64,000 bases of DNA from a virus. A model generated the notes under the pieces. That model worked only from the letters and a program-made list of their open reading frames with translations, ran no database searches and had not been told where the DNA came from. Position 1 is the stretch's first letter. Each line of letters starts with the position of its first letter. Positions 55,268 to 63,325 of this stretch are shown piece by piece. A program made the translations under genes and the position numbers. Location of the stretch: positions 1-64,000 of IMG/VR virus record IMGVR_UViG_3300042527_001431. The stretch is one strand, 5' to 3'.

Positions 55268-56341
55268 CTAACCAATATCAGATGGTTTTGGTTCTGGTAA
55301 GTTTAATTGACTACTAACTTTCTTCTCTCTTGGTTTTGGTTCTGGCTCTGGTTCTAATGAAGATAGGTCAGTGCGAACATCCAAGAAGTTAATAACTGCT
55401 TTTAGAACATCCAAAAGCATTGTCACATCGGCAAGAGCATCATGCCAGCCCTTGTTTTCTACGTCAAATGCCTTAATAATCTTTCCTAAGGATACAGTTA
55501 GTTTACCCTTATCTGAGGTTAGAGCATCGAGAATCTTTGAATCTTCTGGACTTAGTTCTTCTCCTGCTTCTCTGGTCGCCTTAAACATTTTTAGTGCAGG
55601 GGTTAAGAACTTTCTGAAAATCATAACTGTGTCAACAACAATGTCATCAGGCGGAACTTCTCCAATTCTTTGATACATGTTATTTAAGAATCCATTATCG
55701 AATGGAGCATTTTGAGCAACTAGAATTCTATCTGGATATCTATCTAGAAATTCGTTGAATTGCTCTAGTGCTGGAACAAGTCTCATAAATGTAGCGGACT
55801 CTGGTACATCTTCCATTGAGATATCTTCTTTTCCAGGCATTTCTCTTGCCTGTAAGAACGCTTTTCTTCTTGCCTTTTCTGGATCTCTTGATACACCATA
55901 TTGTGTCATAGAGAAAATATCAGAAATGCCTTTGAACTTCTCTGGTTCTTGTCTTATACGCTTAATGCCGGGGGCTACCTCTACCCCAGCAGCACGGGCG
56001 GCGGCTCGTTTCTCTGCTTTCTTACTACGATCCCAATCCATAAAACCACGGGTTCTATCTCCCAACTGGATCTTAACATTAAATTTCTCTAGAATCTCTG
56101 GTTCTTCATCAAAGTTTTTAACATCGACAGCGATTGCTGCTATTTGAGTAACTTGGTGGAAGTCCTTTTCAGCAGAAAGACCTGTTGTTTCTGTATCAAA
56201 GAATATCCATGTCTTATCTGATGCATCTTTGATAAGTTCTCTCATTTCTTGAAACGAGGAACCATATTCAGAATAACGCATTACGTCTTCTTTAATTACT
56301 TTTTTGTAGTTTCTCCAATTCTCAAATAACTTTTGATACAT
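55268..56341 (-). CDS. DnaQ-type 3'-5' exonuclease with head-targeting-like leader
   Basis: The 357-residue protein has the leader MYQKLFENWRNYKKVIKE-D. A DEDDh exonuclease fold follows: ExoI TWIFFDTETTGL, ExoII LVAQNAPFDNGFLN and ExoIII KGWHDALADVTML. A 60-residue insert lies between ExoI and ExoII. It would degrade DNA or RNA from 3' ends. Packaging is inferred from the leader and the ACTATTTA promoter motif 21 bases upstream of the ATG. Confidence 0.82.
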   Translation of the reverse strand: MYQKLFENWRNYKKVIKEDVMRYSEYGSSFQEMRELIKDASDKTWIFFDTETTGLSAEKDFHQVTQIAAIAVDVKNFDEEPEILEKFNVKIQLGDRTRGFMDWDRSKKAEKRAAARAAGVEVAPGIKRIRQEPEKFKGISDIFSMTQYGVSRDPEKARRKAFLQAREMPGKEDISMEDVPESATFMRLVPALEQFNEFLDRYPDRILVAQNAPFDNGFLNNMYQRIGEVPPDDIVVDTVMIFRKFLTPALKMFKATREAGEELSPEDSKILDALTSDKGKLTVSLGKIIKAFDVENKGWHDALADVTMLLDVLKAVINFLDVRTDLSSLEPEPEPKPREKKVSSQLNLPEPKPSDIG

Positions 56342-56361
56342 TATCGATCTCCTTGCTATTA

Positions 56362-56880
56362 CTAAATAGTATGCGAAATCGATTTCATCGCTTCTGCCAT
56401 CAAAATTCCGCTTGCTGTACCAACATTGAGACTTCTAACTGAACCAATCATTGGGATATAAACATAATCTTCGCAGAGATCGAGTATCTCGTCGCTCAAT
56501 CCCTTTGACTCTTCGCCAAAGATAAACATGGTATTCGGTTCAATTTTATAATCAAAGAGAGAAACACAATTTCTTTCGATGTTGCATTCAATCGCAACAA
56601 ATTTATACTTGGACTTTAATGCTTTAATCGCATCAATATCCTTCAAATGAGATACGAGGGAGTAGTGGTGTGTACCCACCGACCCCCTCTTGTCCCATCG
56701 CTTTTGTCCAAAGTAAAATAGTTCTTTGCAACCAAATGCATTAGCATTTCTTACCGCCGTGGACATATTGAAATCACCCTCGACATGCGACATTAAACAC
56801 GCATACGGGAGGGTGTTTCTTTGTACATCTTCTTTGATTAAATCAACTGACCACTCTGCATACTTACTCTGAACATTCAT
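56362..56880 (-). CDS. SpoU/TrmH-type RNA 2'-O-methyltransferase
   Basis: The 172-residue protein shows the SPOUT motifs: FNMSTAVRNANAFG, IFGEESKGLSDEIL and SLNVGTASGILMAEA (trefoil-knot signature). It should methylate ribose 2'-OH of a tRNA or rRNA. The N-terminus is uncertain; ATG 56880 avoids most of the overlap with the upstream gene. A phage RNA methylase beside a large tRNA set suggests tRNA modification, but this is inference. Confidence 0.85.
   Translation of the reverse strand: MNVQSKYAEWSVDLIKEDVQRNTLPYACLMSHVEGDFNMSTAVRNANAFGCKELFYFGQKRWDKRGSVGTHHYSLVSHLKDIDAIKALKSKYKFVAIECNIERNCVSLFDYKIEPNTMFIFGEESKGLSDEILDLCEDYVYIPMIGSVRSLNVGTASGILMAEAMKSISHTI
56363..56370 (-). promoter_or_regulatory. 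Candidate late promoter motif ACTATTTA
   Basis: Exact motif 21 bases upstream of the exonuclease ATG at 56341, inside the end of the SpoU gene. Confidence 0.58.
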
Positions 56881-57085
56881 CTTCATACTCATAATTGGAA
56901 ATGTAATCGTTTGAATTAACTTTAGAAACAAATTCTCCACAGGATTGGTCAAAGTAAACAAATGGCCAAAATCCACCACTTTGTATATCACCTGCTCTTG
57001 GAGCATATCGAATGCAATTACCAGCCCATTGTGCAGAATTAGGAACTACGCTTTTGAAATATATACAATTTTCACACTTAATCAT
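56864..57085 (-). CDS. Small Cys-rich protein
   Basis: This 73-residue protein begins MIKCENCIYFKSVVPNSAQW, with four or more Cys (CENC, NCIRY, CGEF). It overlaps both neighbours, by 4 and 17 bases. Pattern known from other phages; function unknown. Confidence 0.6.
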   Translation of the reverse strand: MIKCENCIYFKSVVPNSAQWAGNCIRYAPRAGDIQSGGFWPFVYFDQSCGEFVSKVNSNDYISNYEYEDECSE

Positions 57086-57291
57086 AATACCTCTAATTCA
57101 GAAATGTCGTTCACATGAAACCAGTGAGAGATCGGCTTCTCATCTTCAATGTACGACACCTCAAAGTTCTCGTCAAACAGGATTGAAGTGACCAAACCTT
57201 CACAAGTAAAAGTCCTGAATTCAAGAGGGCGAATACTACGAACTAGTTTTACTCTTACGAACTGCCCTACTTTTGGTTGTTGATTTTTCAT
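57082..57291 (-). CDS. Small beta-rich protein
   Basis: This 69-residue protein (MKNQQPKVGQFVRVKLVRSI...) resembles a small barrel. Its start lies 56 bases inside the previous gene. Function unknown. Confidence 0.55.
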   Translation of the reverse strand: MKNQQPKVGQFVRVKLVRSIRPLEFRTFTCEGLVTSILFDENFEVSYIEDEKPISHWFHVNDISELEVL

Positions 57292-57598
57292 TCTTGACCT
57301 CGTTTTTATCAGCTACGAGGACTTTAACTGTGCATCTTGCTCTGCAACTATTGAACACGGTTGGGAACTCAATAGTTGATTTCACCCATTTGATTACTTC
57401 ATCCTCAGATGAAAAATATCTTGAAAAGATTAAAGTCTCTGTAGCTTTTTTGTAGTTTACACCAGAACCAACTTCTTTCCAATCTTTAAAGACTGGATCA
57501 ATTACCTTAGTATAAACTCCTCTTTTAATTCCGTCAATCTGGAATCTATACTCTACACTGTCTTTATCTCTTACATACGCCCAAATTGAACCTTTCAT
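57236..57598 (-). CDS. Small protein with basic tail, unusual start
   Basis: This 120-residue protein begins MKGSIWAYVRDKDSVEYRFQ and ends in a Lys/Ser/Arg-rich tail, suggesting nucleic-acid contact. The AGGAGG site is separated from the start by a perfect 11-bp hairpin; folding brings it to nine bases from ATG 57598 (or three from ATG 57604). Confidence 0.6.
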   Translation of the reverse strand: MKGSIWAYVRDKDSVEYRFQIDGIKRGVYTKVIDPVFKDWKEVGSGVNYKKATETLIFSRYFSSEDEVIKWVKSTIEFPTVFNSCRARCTVKVLVADKNEVKNEKSTTKSRAVRKSKTSS

Positions 57599-57607
57599 TT
57601 TCATACA

Positions 57608-57638
57608 GAAGGGAAGTTGTTAACTTCCCTTCCCTCCT
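57608..57638 (-). promoter_or_regulatory. Ribosome-binding site with bridging hairpin
   Basis: AGGAGG (57633-57638) is followed at once by GAAGGGAAGTT-AAC-AACTTCCCTTC, then TGT and ATG. In linear form the spacing (28 bases) is too long for translation; the hairpin shortens it. Confidence 0.7.
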
Positions 57639-57664
57639 CTACTATAAGTATAGTGTTGTTTTTG

Positions 57665-58018
57665 TTAATTCACTGCGATAGTTCTAGTTCCCTGCTTTTG
57701 AGATTTTTGCTTTGGAACAACAACAGTTAGCAATCCGTCTTTTAGATCTGCTGTAATGGAATCAAAATCAACTTCATTTAGTTTCCAATACTTAGAAAAT
57801 GACGGAGCATAAATGTTCTTCTGACTTGGGTTGTAGGAAATTTCTAGTTGATTTCCAGTTACAATAACTTTCACATCCTCTCTCTTAGCACCCGGCAGGG
57901 GTGTAGTAAGGGAGTAGTGGTCCTTTTGATCAACAAATGCAATCTTGTTTTGGACTGGCAGACTCTGATCAAAGAGTTGATCAAGTGCTTTATCTACAAT
58001 ATCGTAAGTGTAATACAT
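57665..58018 (-). CDS. Hsp20-type small heat-shock protein
   Basis: The 117-residue protein has an alpha-crystallin domain: SLTTPLPGAKREDVKVIVTG, NQLEISYNP, ITADLKDGLLTVVVPK and a C-terminal TIAVN (I-x-V-like tail). It should bind unfolding proteins without ATP. It sits in the late block with GroEL. GGAGG precedes the start. Confidence 0.88.
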   Translation of the reverse strand: MYYTYDIVDKALDQLFDQSLPVQNKIAFVDQKDHYSLTTPLPGAKREDVKVIVTGNQLEISYNPSQKNIYAPSFSKYWKLNEVDFDSITADLKDGLLTVVVPKQKSQKQGTRTIAVN

Positions 58019-58063
58019 TCTTTTTCCTCCATTTGTTATATCCCTCTAGGGGGTAGTGGTGGT

Positions 58064-58092
58064 ATAGTAGGATGGTGGTAGTACTCTGTCAA
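58064..58092 (-). promoter_or_regulatory. sigma70-like promoter for hsp20
   Basis: TTGACA (58087-58092), 17 bp, TACTAT. Confidence 0.6.
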
Positions 58093-58829
58093 GTCTCGTC
58101 TGGAAATTTTCCTTTAAACCCTGCGTCTCGATACATTTGTTTAAATAATCTTGCTTTTTTTGCAACCAATGGGTATTTTTGATAATATATTTTAAGTAAA
58201 TCTGGATGCATGAATAAGTGTTCCGCATAAACATTAAAATCATTTTCATCATCGGTCGTTGAATAGTTTAAAAGATAACCTTTATATAATATTTCATCAT
58301 TACTTGCATTACCAAAGTTTATATTATCTAAACATTTTTTTAAAAATTGTAGTGAATACTCGTAACCTGGACTAATTTTTTTCCAAATTAATGTTTTATC
58401 AAAAAGACTTGGTTGTTTATATATAACGCTGGAAAATTCATGATGAAGAATCTCTTGATATATAATTGGTATTTTTTCTTCAGGATAATTTCCAATTGTT
58501 AACCATACGTGTCCTGCATGATGAAGACCGCCTGCCCGAGAACCTCGAAAAGTTATTTTATTAAATAAATTTAAAGACTTTATTTTTTCTTTGATAAAGG
58601 ATTTGTCATATCTTAAAAGAAATAATTTAACTGGATTACTTGATTTATTTATCATCTCATCATTTGCTTCTTTAAATGTAATTTCCGTATTATAATCTGC
58701 AATAGATTGTTCTTTGCAAATTATTTTAATTTCATATTCTCTTGCTAACCTATCTATTTCCTCATTACATTCATAAGCATATCCAAAATTTGGAATCAAA
58801 AGACTAAGAGCAAATAAAAATCTAAACAT
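58089..58829 (-). CDS. Secreted zincin-like protein with altered zinc site
   Basis: The 246-residue protein has a signal peptide (MFRFLFALSLLIPNFGYA). A region TIGNYPEEKIPIIYQEILHH runs into H-E-F-S-S, and a later NDFNVYAEHLFMHPDLL resembles a third-ligand Glu helix. The HExxH second His is replaced (HEFSS), so catalysis is uncertain; the preceding His-His may compensate. It probably acts in the periplasm. Function unknown. Confidence 0.5.
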   Translation of the reverse strand: MFRFLFALSLLIPNFGYAYECNEEIDRLAREYEIKIICKEQSIADYNTEITFKEANDEMINKSSNPVKLFLLRYDKSFIKEKIKSLNLFNKITFRGSRAGGLHHAGHVWLTIGNYPEEKIPIIYQEILHHEFSSVIYKQPSLFDKTLIWKKISPGYEYSLQFLKKCLDNINFGNASNDEILYKGYLLNYSTTDDENDFNVYAEHLFMHPDLLKIYYQKYPLVAKKARLFKQMYRDAGFKGKFPDET

Positions 58830-58832
58830 TTT

Positions 58833-59183
58833 TCACCTGTGATAGAATTGAGTTAATATAATACAGATAGCAAAAAATAGAGTTAGGAGATTCTTTATAT
58901 TAAGAAATGAATCTCCAAACATCGTGGTTGTTAAAACAAACATTGGCGGGAAACTCATGGCAAACAATAACCATCTAACCTGCCAAGGGTCCGCCATTCC
59001 TTCTCGAATGGACTTTGAAGCAAACCAAAACACAACATTAGACGGTATACCAAATAAAACTGCTGTTAAGAATGGTCTTGTGCTCCAGAACTCCCACAAA
59101 AACTGGGAGTTCATAGCAAACCAAGAGATCGAATGGCCTATTGTACCAAGCAATAGACCAAATAGAATTAAGTTATAGTTCAT
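58833..59183 (-). CDS. Multi-TM membrane protein
   Basis: This 116-residue protein has about four hydrophobic helices and the motif GMADPWQVRWLLFAMSFPPM, which I recall from membrane proteins of other phages. Function unknown. Confidence 0.65.
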   Translation of the reverse strand: MNYNLILFGLLLGTIGHSISWFAMNSQFLWEFWSTRPFLTAVLFGIPSNVVFWFASKSIREGMADPWQVRWLLFAMSFPPMFVLTTTMFGDSFLNIKNLLTLFFAICIILTQFYHR

Positions 59184-59512
59184 TAATGAATCCTTAAACT
59201 ATACTTTGGAGAACTATTTATCTCCTCCTCGATGCTTGTGATAATCTTTTTATAGTTATTCAGTTTATCCATCAACTCTTGAGAAATTAAATAGTATTTT
59301 CCCTCTTGAAGAATTAGTTTTTCTATCTCATGCATGTAGTTAAAGATAGAATTATAGTAAAGACTCAATAGATCATAATAATATGATTCGAATGGAGACT
59401 CCATAACAATATGAGCCTTGACAAACTTTGCTTTTATTGAACAATTTTTAAGTACAGCATAAACTTCTTGTAATATATCTTTATCTAATTTATACTTTTT
59501 TGTTTTCACCAA
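59183..59512 (-). CDS. Helical protein, unknown
   Basis: This 109-residue protein has no ATG; TTG 59512 or GTG 59509 serves as start, with AAGGA upstream. It is helical (NYMHEIEKLILQEGKYYLIS). It overlaps the upstream gene by 23 bases. Confidence 0.55.
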   Translation of the reverse strand: MVKTKKYKLDKDILQEVYAVLKNCSIKAKFVKAHIVMESPFESYYYDLLSLYYNSIFNYMHEIEKLILQEGKYYLISQELMDKLNNYKKIITSIEEEINSSPKYSLRIH

Positions 59513-59897
59513 GAGAGTCCTTCATTTCTTTAAGAGATTTCATAGCTTCTAATAGAGTTGTAAGTTGTTTTGTATCGGGTGTTTGACTTGAAACATTTTC
59601 TTGCTTTTCTTCTGTTTCTTTTTCCTCTTCCACTGTCCTTTGTGGCAACAAAGAAAACAAGTAAGATTCGTAGTTAGATTTTAAATTTGAAGTCATCGTA
59701 GATACTACTTTTGATAATTCTTCTGCTTCTAAAATTAATTTTTGAGCATTTTCTAAATCTCTAGTATCACAAGAATTTACAAATTCCTTTACAAGGCAAA
59801 CAAGATCATTAGACATACTGGATAGTTCTTTGCCATCATTTGATAATCTTCTTACTAAATCCTCTTTCTTTACCAAGCTCGTATAATATGCCAACAT
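59490..59897 (-). CDS. Coiled-coil protein
   Basis: This 135-residue protein is almost wholly helical with an acidic Glu-rich linker. It lies one base after groEL in transcription order. A GroES-like sequence is not visible. Function unknown. Confidence 0.6.
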   Translation of the reverse strand: MLAYYTSLVKKEDLVRRLSNDGKELSSMSNDLVCLVKEFVNSCDTRDLENAQKLILEAEELSKVVSTMTSNLKSNYESYLFSLLPQRTVEEEKETEEKQENVSSQTPDTKQLTTLLEAMKSLKEMKDSLGENKKV

Positions 59898-59898
59898 T

Positions 59899-61467
59899 TT
59901 AAACCTCCACGATTGCGTTGTTTGTTGTAATCAAAGTAGAAACAACTGATACAGAATTCTTGACCGCAGAAGTTGTCACACGAACAGGATCTATCACGCC
60001 TGCCTCATACAAGTCTACCACCCTCAGGGTCTTTACGTCAAGTCCATATCCATCCTTTGACTTGGTGACTCGTTCTGCCAAAGTTTGTGGAACAAGGTCA
60101 AGATTCTCGCAGATCTTTTCAAACGGAGCAGATAAGGATCTAATAACAATGTTATATCCGTCAACTTGATCTTGTGGTAACTTTGGGGCCTTAAGGGTTC
60201 TAGAAGCTCGTAGAAGCGTTACACCTCCCCCTGGGTGGGTTCCCGCTAGTTGGGCGGATCTAACCGCCTCTAAGGCGTCTTCAATGCGATGTTTCTTCTC
60301 AATCACCTCTACTTCGCTTGAACCACCGACTCTAATTGAAACGACTCCACTTGCTAGTCTAGTAACACGATCTTGAATTCTCTTACATTCCTCAAGATCA
60401 TTTGTTTCTTTGATTAGTTGTTTTAGTTCTTCTGAACGATTATCAATTGCTTCAGCGGATCCTTTTCCGCCGATGATTGCTGTCTGAGACTTTCCAATCT
60501 CGACTCCTTTACAACGTCCAAAATCCGCGAGAGTAAAGGAACTGAAATCCAAACCAGACTCGCGAGTAAAGAACTTACCACCAGTAGCAACAGCAAGATC
60601 AGCCAGAACATTTCTTCTCTCTTCTCCATAGTAAGGGGCTTTTACAGCAACAACTTTCATTGAATTACGAACAGCATTAACAATAAGTGCAGCAAGCAAT
60701 TGACCTTCAATATCATCAGCAACAATTACTAATGGTTTCTTTTCTCTTGATGCCAACTCTAACACTGGGAGGATTGGTTCAACATGTTCCAGTTTCCAGT
60801 CTGTAATAAAGACAAGACAATCATTATGCTTTGCAACCTTCCTCATCTCGTCAGTAATGAATTGAGGAGATAGATAACCGGATTCAAAGATAAACCCTTC
60901 TGTCAGATCAAGTTCTGTCTCGTAAGATCTTGAATCTTCAATTGTTATTGCTCCGTTCTTTCCCGCCAGATCAACTGCCTTGGCAATCAACTTACCAATA
61001 ACTGGATCGTTATTGGCCGAAACTGTCGCAATGTTCTCAATATCTTCGATTGACTGAATAGTTTTTGCTTTTGACTGAACAAACTCAATAACATCCTTTG
61101 ATGCTCTTTCCATTCCTCTTCTCATTTCAGTTGGAGAAACTCCAGCAGAAATAAATCTTTGAGATTCTTTAAGCATTCTATGTGCTAGGAGGGTACTAGT
61201 AGTTGTTCCGTCACCTGCTTCGTGAGCAGTAAGAGCCGAGACTTGCTTGAGAATCTGTGCTCCAACATTTTCAAATGGATCTTCAAAATCAACAAAACGA
61301 GCAACGGTTACTCCGTCCTTTGTAATGATTGGTCTTTTATCTTTTTGTTGTAGGATTACATTTCTACCACCAGGTCCAAGGGTAGAACTTACAATGTTAG
61401 AGAGTTTTTCCACTCCGTTTAGAACTTTTTCTTGAAGAATCTTGTTTCCTTCGTATGCCTTCGCCAT
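59899..61467 (-). CDS. groEL: Phage chaperonin GroEL
   Basis: The 522-residue protein is a full-length group I chaperonin: VEKLSNIVSSTLGPGGRNVI, DGVTVARFVDFEDPFENVGA, AGDGTTTSTLLAHRML (ATP site), VSANNDPVIGKLIAKAVD and late PGGGVTLLRA. It lacks the Gly-Gly-Met tail of bacterial GroEL. Phage chaperonins fold phage proteins, sometimes without GroES; no co-chaperonin is near. ATG 61467 has GAGG upstream. Its first 71 bases overlap the DUF192 gene. Confidence 0.93.
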   Translation of the reverse strand: MAKAYEGNKILQEKVLNGVEKLSNIVSSTLGPGGRNVILQQKDKRPIITKDGVTVARFVDFEDPFENVGAQILKQVSALTAHEAGDGTTTSTLLAHRMLKESQRFISAGVSPTEMRRGMERASKDVIEFVQSKAKTIQSIEDIENIATVSANNDPVIGKLIAKAVDLAGKNGAITIEDSRSYETELDLTEGFIFESGYLSPQFITDEMRKVAKHNDCLVFITDWKLEHVEPILPVLELASREKKPLVIVADDIEGQLLAALIVNAVRNSMKVVAVKAPYYGEERRNVLADLAVATGGKFFTRESGLDFSSFTLADFGRCKGVEIGKSQTAIIGGKGSAEAIDNRSEELKQLIKETNDLEECKRIQDRVTRLASGVVSIRVGGSSEVEVIEKKHRIEDALEAVRSAQLAGTHPGGGVTLLRASRTLKAPKLPQDQVDGYNIVIRSLSAPFEKICENLDLVPQTLAERVTKSKDGYGLDVKTLRVVDLYEAGVIDPVRVTTSAVKNSVSVVSTLITTNNAIVEV

Positions 61468-61927
61468 TAATCGCCTCATTTAAGTAATGTATTAACTGCT
61501 CTTGAAGCATTCTTTTATCTCTGTATGCTTGAGCCTTCTCCATTGTATCAAAGAATCTCATTTTTGCAAGAGCTTTTTCTTTTATTTCGTCCTTTAAATC
61601 GTTCCCTCTAACTTCCAAAACAAACTTACACTTCTCTTTTGGGGAATATGGTCCAGCGGTGAGTGGTTGAACATTTGGTATGTAATCAACAATCTGTCCG
61701 TATTTTCCAATAAATACCATATCAAGCGGTATGTATGTTTCTTTCATTTGGAAAGAATGAACATCTTCCTTTGGCATATCAAATAACATGCCGAGTCCTT
61801 CGTCAAGATTATGTCTCTTGGAAAGTCCTTTGTGACGAGATTGATCATCCATAGCAACTTCCACAACATAATGCTTCGAACCTATGCTAACATGACCAAA
61901 TGGTTTTGTCAAGATCTTTTTTTTCAT
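61397..61927 (-). CDS. DUF192 domain protein
   Basis: The 176-residue protein carries a DUF192 domain: VEVAMDDQSRHKGLSKRHNL, GLGMLFDMPKEDVHSFQMKE and IPLDMVFIGKYGQIVDYIPN (residues 15-105). A basic C-terminal extension runs 71 bases into groEL in another frame. DUF192 is often exported in bacteria, but here no signal peptide is seen. Function unknown. Confidence 0.8.
   Translation of the reverse strand: MKKKILTKPFGHVSIGSKHYVVEVAMDDQSRHKGLSKRHNLDEGLGMLFDMPKEDVHSFQMKETYIPLDMVFIGKYGQIVDYIPNVQPLTAGPYSPKEKCKFVLEVRGNDLKDEIKEKALAKMRFFDTMEKAQAYRDKRMLQEQLIHYLNEAINGEGIRRKQDSSRKSSKRSGKTL
61884..61912 (-). promoter_or_regulatory. sigma70-like promoter inside the DUF192 gene
   Basis: TTGACA (61907-61912), 17 bp, TAGCAT near the 5' end of the DUF192 gene; it could give groEL its own transcript. 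Confidence 0.4.
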
Positions 61928-61930
61928 TAT

Positions 61931-63232
61931 TTATCCTTCCGAGTCAGATACTCCAGGTGTTGCTTTGGTTGTGAATTGTCTAAATCCTTTTCTAACCTTT
62001 GTCATCGCTTGAAATGTATTTTCTGCGCTTTCTTTATTCATTGTTGAAAAATATGAGTTCATGCTTGATAGCACTTCTTGGTTGTCCTTAAGAATTTGAT
62101 TCATTTTACCAACAAGAGTTTTTTGATACTCATTTGAAATTTGTTGCAATCTTTCGTCTGATAAATTAAATTCTCCTATTAAAGCTTCGGATCCTTTTAT
62201 GTTTGCATCGATAACACCTTTTGATATACTAAATTGAGTTTCTAGTGAAAAAGAATCAGCATTTGTAAATAAGTCTTTGTTGTCTTCTATAAATTGTAGA
62301 TTCCTAAACCTATCGACCATTGCCTCTCCGGCATTTCTGTAAGTGTTGTTCTCATATCCTGATTGTATTCTGCTCAAAATAGCATCAGATTCTCTTTCTG
62401 TTAAAACCGGGAAGTGTAAATAATAAACATTTTGATTCGAAGAAATCTTTAGACTTAGTCCTTCTTTCTGTATTAATTTGTTAATTGCATTTAAATCTAC
62501 GCCATCTTTAAAAATAAAATTACCATTGTTTCCACCAGCCTCAAGAAAACCTTTTGGATAAGTTATTTGCGTAAAAAAGTTTTCATATGGTAAGACCCAT
62601 TCATAAAATCTATAAATACCATTTTTAACATCTTTTGTGATAATTAAATACTCATATTCTTCGTTTCTATCAAGATTAGCAAATTTCTTACAGAGATTTA
62701 AAAAACTACCTTTGATTTTTAAACTGGTTGCTGATAAAGTTTTTATTGAATAATCTCTCACAAATTCTTCTCCGCCGGAAGACTTTTGAACTTTAATAAC
62801 GTCAACAATTGAGTTATTTGCTAATTTTGAACCTTGAATGATTTGTGCAATAATTGTTTCCATTTGGAAACCGGCAGAACTTGCCTCTAGTTTTTCAAGC
62901 GCTTCTTTAAGTTCTTGAATTAACAATATCGATGAAAACGCAACATTAATTGGAAAACTCTTTACCTGTGCTTTGTCAGCGGTTAAGAAACTATTAACGG
63001 TTGATAAACGATCAGATAATAACTCACCTTGACCTTTAAACAATCCGGAGAATAATGATTGCAATTCTCTATATGCTTCTGTATCTGGATCTCCTGATAA
63101 TAGATTTATTCTTGATTTTGAATAAATTGGACCAAATGCTTGCTCATTCAATTTTGATTCAATCATTTCAATTAACAATTCGTTTCCTTTTTTTGGAGCG
63201 AAATGTTTTTCAATTAACTTCTCAAGATTCAT
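61931..63232 (-). CDS. Nuclease-like virion candidate
   Basis: The 433-residue protein has a leader ending IESKLNE-Q. A central region (FQMETIIAQIIQGSKLANNS, then IVDVIKVQKSSGGEEF and RDYSIKTLSATSLKIKGSFL) has an E...D...(S)-I-K pattern. It resembles PD-(D/E)xK nuclease folds, although a match is not certain. The helical C-terminal third has repeated charged segments. A head-packaged nuclease or core protein is plausible. GAGG precedes the start. Confidence 0.5.
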   Translation of the reverse strand: MNLEKLIEKHFAPKKGNELLIEMIESKLNEQAFGPIYSKSRINLLSGDPDTEAYRELQSLFSGLFKGQGELLSDRLSTVNSFLTADKAQVKSFPINVAFSSILLIQELKEALEKLEASSAGFQMETIIAQIIQGSKLANNSIVDVIKVQKSSGGEEFVRDYSIKTLSATSLKIKGSFLNLCKKFANLDRNEEYEYLIITKDVKNGIYRFYEWVLPYENFFTQITYPKGFLEAGGNNGNFIFKDGVDLNAINKLIQKEGLSLKISSNQNVYYLHFPVLTERESDAILSRIQSGYENNTYRNAGEAMVDRFRNLQFIEDNKDLFTNADSFSLETQFSISKGVIDANIKGSEALIGEFNLSDERLQQISNEYQKTLVGKMNQILKDNQEVLSSMNSYFSTMNKESAENTFQAMTKVRKGFRQFTTKATPGVSDSEG

Positions 63233-63270
63233 TGTTTTACCTCTGGAGTAATTAGGTTCTTAATAAAGAT

Positions 63271-63296
63271 GAAGCCCAGTTTTTAGGCTGGGCTTC
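63271..63296 (-). terminator. Hairpin, possible terminator
   Basis: A 9-bp stem GAAGCCCAG/CTGGGCTTC follows the gene at 63326. The T-tract behind it is poor (ATCTTTATT), so termination is uncertain. Confidence 0.4.
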
Positions 63297-63325
63297 ACTT
63301 GATTTCTTGGAGATTGCTTACCTGC

